Below, in pieces: positions 61,519-64,000 of a stretch of 64,000 nucleotides of DNA; position 1 is the stretch's first letter, and the number at the start of each line of letters is the position of its first letter. Position numbers and translations under genes: made by a program. The notes under the pieces are model-generated. The model had not been told where the DNA came from, ran no database searches, and saw only the letters and a list, made by a program, of their open reading frames with translations. The stretch covers positions 9,005,628 through 9,069,627 of the forward strand of contig CM030932.1 of the NCBI GenBank assembly GCA_018136815.1, written 5' to 3'. The DNA is from Isochrysis galbana. Taxonomy: Eukaryota; Haptophyta; Isochrysidales; Isochrysidaceae.

Positions 61519-61970
61519 TGAAGACAGGGGCGGGGGCGGTAGCTGCCCGATTCCGCCTCGCGGCATACTACCCCCCCCTCCCCCCCTTCCCCCCCCTTCC
61601 CCCCCCCCCCCCTCCCCCCTTCCCCCCCCCTTCCCCCCCCCCTCCCCCCTTCCCCCCCCCTTCCCCCCCCCTCCCCCCTTCCCCCCCCCTCCCCCCTTCC
61701 CCCCCCCCCTTCCCCCCCCCCCTCCCCCCCTTCCCCCCCGCCGCCCGCTCTGCCATACCCCCCCCCCACCCCACCCCCCACCCGCGCGGCATACCACGCT
61801 GTCCCCCCCCCCCCCCGCCCCCCCCGCGCCCCCCCGCGCCCCCCCGCGCCCCCGCCCCCCCCCCCCCCGGCTGAGACTCCCTTCTCCTCCGTTCCTCTCT
61901 CCTCGCGCGCGCGCATCTACAGACCCGCCCGCAACTCGCCCTCTCGCAACGCTACGCCCCCGAGAGACAC
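61204..61970. promoter_or_regulatory. Shared divergent promoter region with G and C homopolymer tracts
   Basis: Between nitrite reductase (minus) and the 61971 gene (plus): GGGGAG tracts at 61250-61310, GA repeats 61430-61480, a run of about 37 G at 61482-61517, then C-rich DNA to 61870. ORFs across it are low-complexity artefacts. Such tracts can form non-B DNA; a regulatory role is inferred from position only. Confidence 0.4.
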
Positions 61971-62468
61971 ATGGCCGTCGCTATCGAACCGCAACTGTCC
62001 GTCACCGCGGCCGAGGACATCGCCGAAACTGAGGCGCTGCTCAAGCACAAGATGGAAGAGCTCGCACGACTCAAGGAGCAGAGGGCTAAGGAGGAGGAGG
62101 CCGCGGCCGCCGCCGCCGCTGCTGCTGCGAAGGCGGCAAGAGAGGAAGCTGAGAAGAAGGCTCTGCCACCTGGCGCCGTCAAGACGGAAGCCGTCCCGCA
62201 TTGGCGGACGTGGGTACCGGCTTGCGGTATTCTGATCGCGTCGCGCGAAAGCATTGGCATGACGGCCCTGGAAACTGCTTTCGCTGTCCTGTGCCTTGTC
62301 CTAACTGTGTTCCTTGCTCAGCAACTGCTCAATCGGTTCGAAAACACTGAATGGCGCCGCAACCTGCGCCTGCTGGGGCAGACACGGACTGCCGTGCCTA
62401 AGGAGGACCTTGGCAAGCCCAAGTCCAAGGCGGCCAGCAACCCCAAGAAGTCAAAGAAGATATCATGA
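61971..62468 (+). CDS. Small coiled-coil protein with one transmembrane segment
   Basis: Single exon, 165 aa. Residues about 15-65 form a charged/Ala-rich helix (EALLKHKMEELARLKEQRAK). A hydrophobic segment near 98-120 (TALETAFAVLCLVLTVFLAQ) is followed by a basic tail (KPKSKAASNPKKSKKIS). No family recognised. Topology suggests a membrane-anchored protein with a cytosolic coiled coil. The ATG is the first in frame, after ACAC. It shares its upstream region with nitrite reductase, which does not by itself imply related function. Confidence 0.65.
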   Translation: MAVAIEPQLSVTAAEDIAETEALLKHKMEELARLKEQRAKEEEAAAAAAAAAAKAAREEAEKKALPPGAVKTEAVPHWRTWVPACGILIASRESIGMTALETAFAVLCLVLTVFLAQQLLNRFENTEWRRNLRLLGQTRTAVPKEDLGKPKSKAASNPKKSKKIS

Positions 62469-62855
62469 ATTTCGCCCTTTCTCTAACCCCTTTACTTCAA
62501 ATCCTGGGCCCCTTGCAGCTTATCCTCACATGAGCAACAGCTACGACGGCAAACACAGAGCTGCACTGCGCTACGATTCGATCTGTGCTGTGCACCAAAC
62601 ATTGCTCTTGATGAAGTCGGCGTGGCACCCTGGCACGCGGCATGAGGCCATGTACACTTGACCACACAAATGCTGGGCATTCGGCGAGCAGCATTGGTAT
62701 TAATTGTTGATTGTCCTGGAGTGAAACAAATGGAAACATGTTACACATCTTGAACTTCTTAACCAAGTTCTGAAGATTCAGGGCTAGGGCGGCCAAACAC
62801 GATCTAAACGTCCAAGGGTCAAGGGTGTAAAAAAGTCAGGATAGTCAATATTCTC
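62469..62855. other. 3' flank, no gene recognised
   Basis: No frame or repeat recognised. Confidence 0.35.
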
Positions 62856-63010
62856 GCCCGACTTTTTTAATATTCTCGCCTCGCGCGTGGCACTAGGTTT
62901 CGCTTCTGTAGCCACGCCCTTTCCCTCCCCTTTCCCTAACTTCCCGCCTTGCGGCAACTCCCCTTGTGCTCTACGTAGGGGCTCAGCTTGTAGGGGGGGG
63001 TTGGGTTGGG
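62856..63010 (+). repeat. End2-type element terminus
   Basis: TTTTTTAATATTCTCGCCTCGCGCG, AGCCACGCCC.TTTCCCT, CCTTGCGGCAACTCCCC and GTGCTCTACGTAGGGGCT follow the order seen at 17610-17740. Element continues to the right; its other end is not identified. Confidence 0.6.
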
Positions 63011-64000
63011 CGGGGTGCACCTGCACCTGCCCCCAGCGAGTGTTCTCGCCTTCCTCCTGAGTCCTGAGTCGCTGGGTGGCTGTTTCTTTCCAACGGTTTT
63101 CGGTTGTCGTGTTTCCGCCGATTGGTCTTACGCGGTCGTGCGTCGGGGTGGTAGTATTTGGGGCGGGGTGTGGTTACGTCTTAGGCGAGTCGCTTTGCGC
63201 TCTGCGAGGCCGAGGGTTTCTGCTACGAGGTTAAGGTTTGTGTTCATTCTTAGCCTACCCTTTTTATCTTCCACAAATAGGGGGGTGCTTAGCTCTATCG
63301 TGTTGTACTGGTACCCAGCAGTGGACCAAAGGGATTGCAAAAAGGACTAGCAGCATCGTGAGAGATCGCGACAGACAGGTGCACGAGGGGAATAAATAGA
63401 ACCGAACATTGAGGGCCACCTTGGCACAGGACACGAAGGAAAACACCACTGTGCCATGTGAGATTCCAACAGCACATTCAACCTGTATCACACATATTAA
63501 GCTGTCGCAAGAGAACAGGTAATGGTGTGTGAGAGGTAGAAGTGAGAAAGAACAGAATCGAAGTGAAGAGCGGAAGGCGAGAAGCGCTCAATCACCATCA
63601 CCCACACCAAGTTCTGTGACATACTTCACGGGAAGTCGGGTCAAATCACAGTTGGTCCTTGAACTGAATGAGGTGGCTGATAGCTGATACCCTCATTGGA
63701 AAGCTCTTCCACCCATGGTTCCCAGGCGGATAAAGGTACCTAGCTTTATAGGACGGGTCCTATAATGTAGGACGCACTTCAGTACTTCAGAAAGGGGGTA
63801 TATTCGCCTACTTTTGAGCCCACCTTCGGGTTCCAGCCATATCATGATATTTGTGATGGTGCATTTGCAGCATAGGTCACAATTCGCTCGATAAATAGTA
63901 TTTTAAAACACTTTTACGAATCTACTGCTCAACGCCTCTAGTTCTCCCACTCAAGAAGAAGAAGTCCGGCTACGCGGCTTTTCTAGCCCGTGAACGCCAT
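63011..64000. other. No gene recognised; possible exon at the window edge
   Basis: AT-richer from 63340. Palindromic phrase AGGACGGGTCCTATAATGTAGGAC near 63748. The last 45 bp are GC-rich and, after CCTCTAG, read KKKKSGYAAFLARE, which could be the start of an HMG-box exon cut by the window end; too short to call. Confidence 0.3.

Noticed and set aside
61351-61916. Glycine- or proline-rich frames of 150-270 codons
   Set aside because: Produced by G and C homopolymer tracts in the nitrite reductase promoter; no non-repetitive sequence.
63950-64000. HMG-box gene start at the window edge
   Set aside because: KKKKSGYAAFLARE is suggestive, but about 15 codons are not enough to call a gene.

Overview
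This is a eukaryotic nuclear window. Genes are split by short GT-AG introns (about 70-330 bp), with polypurine/polypyrimidine tracts at promoters, many transposable elements and one 100-N assembly gap (9645-9744). The gene set points to a photosynthetic, flagellated alga: a ferredoxin-type nitrite reductase, a formate/nitrite transporter with a signal-peptide-like N-terminus, a MYCBPAP-like protein and an EF-hand/WD40 protein of ciliary type. The hydrophobic N-termini of the two nitrite proteins suggest a secondary plastid (haptophyte-like or similar). That lineage call is inference.

Layout. 1-9.3 kb: a Ty3/gypsy chromodomain retrotransposon with a nearly intact pol, its LTR, and a rearranged head-to-head set of related LTR, leader and gag pieces. 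9.3-13.6 kb: a partial EF-hand-like gene beside the gap, then a five-exon MAP kinase kinase. 14-20.4 kb: a repeat island with two complete elements bounded by perfect 15-16 bp target-site duplications (TSDs), a hAT-type MITE with an 8 bp TSD, and a hAT transposase fragment. 21-27 kb: housekeeping genes TAF13, UBC2/RAD6 and RPB10, separated by a long CTCTCCT satellite and more repeats. 27.9-37 kb: an unknown two-exon ORF, then a TKL kinase carrying an apparent nitrate/nitrite-sensing (NIT) domain, immediately downstream of a YANK/STK32-like AGC kinase and possibly one gene with it. 37.4-41.7 kb: a Ty1/copia element with both LTRs, a 5 bp TSD and a nested insertion with its own 17 bp TSD. 41.8-45.5 kb: the EF-hand/WD40 gene. 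46-51.7 kb: a peroxisomal SDR and more repeats, including a LINE reverse-transcriptase remnant. 51.8-54.7 kb: the MYCBPAP homologue. 56-61.2 kb: nitrite transporter and nitrite reductase on the same strand, separated by copia and gypsy LTR debris. 61.97 kb: a small membrane protein divergent from nitrite reductase.

How it fits together. The transporter would bring nitrite into the plastid and the ferredoxin nitrite reductase would reduce it to ammonium. The NIT-domain kinase 20-25 kb away is a candidate sensor of nitrate or nitrite. The physical link between sensor and assimilation genes is the most interesting biological lead. The second lead is a superfamily of GC-rich modular elements. They share a palindromic TTTATA-core terminus (end1), often followed by a short conserved ORF beginning MERAA. 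The other terminus (end2) is TTAATANTCTC-type. TSDs are 15-17 bp.
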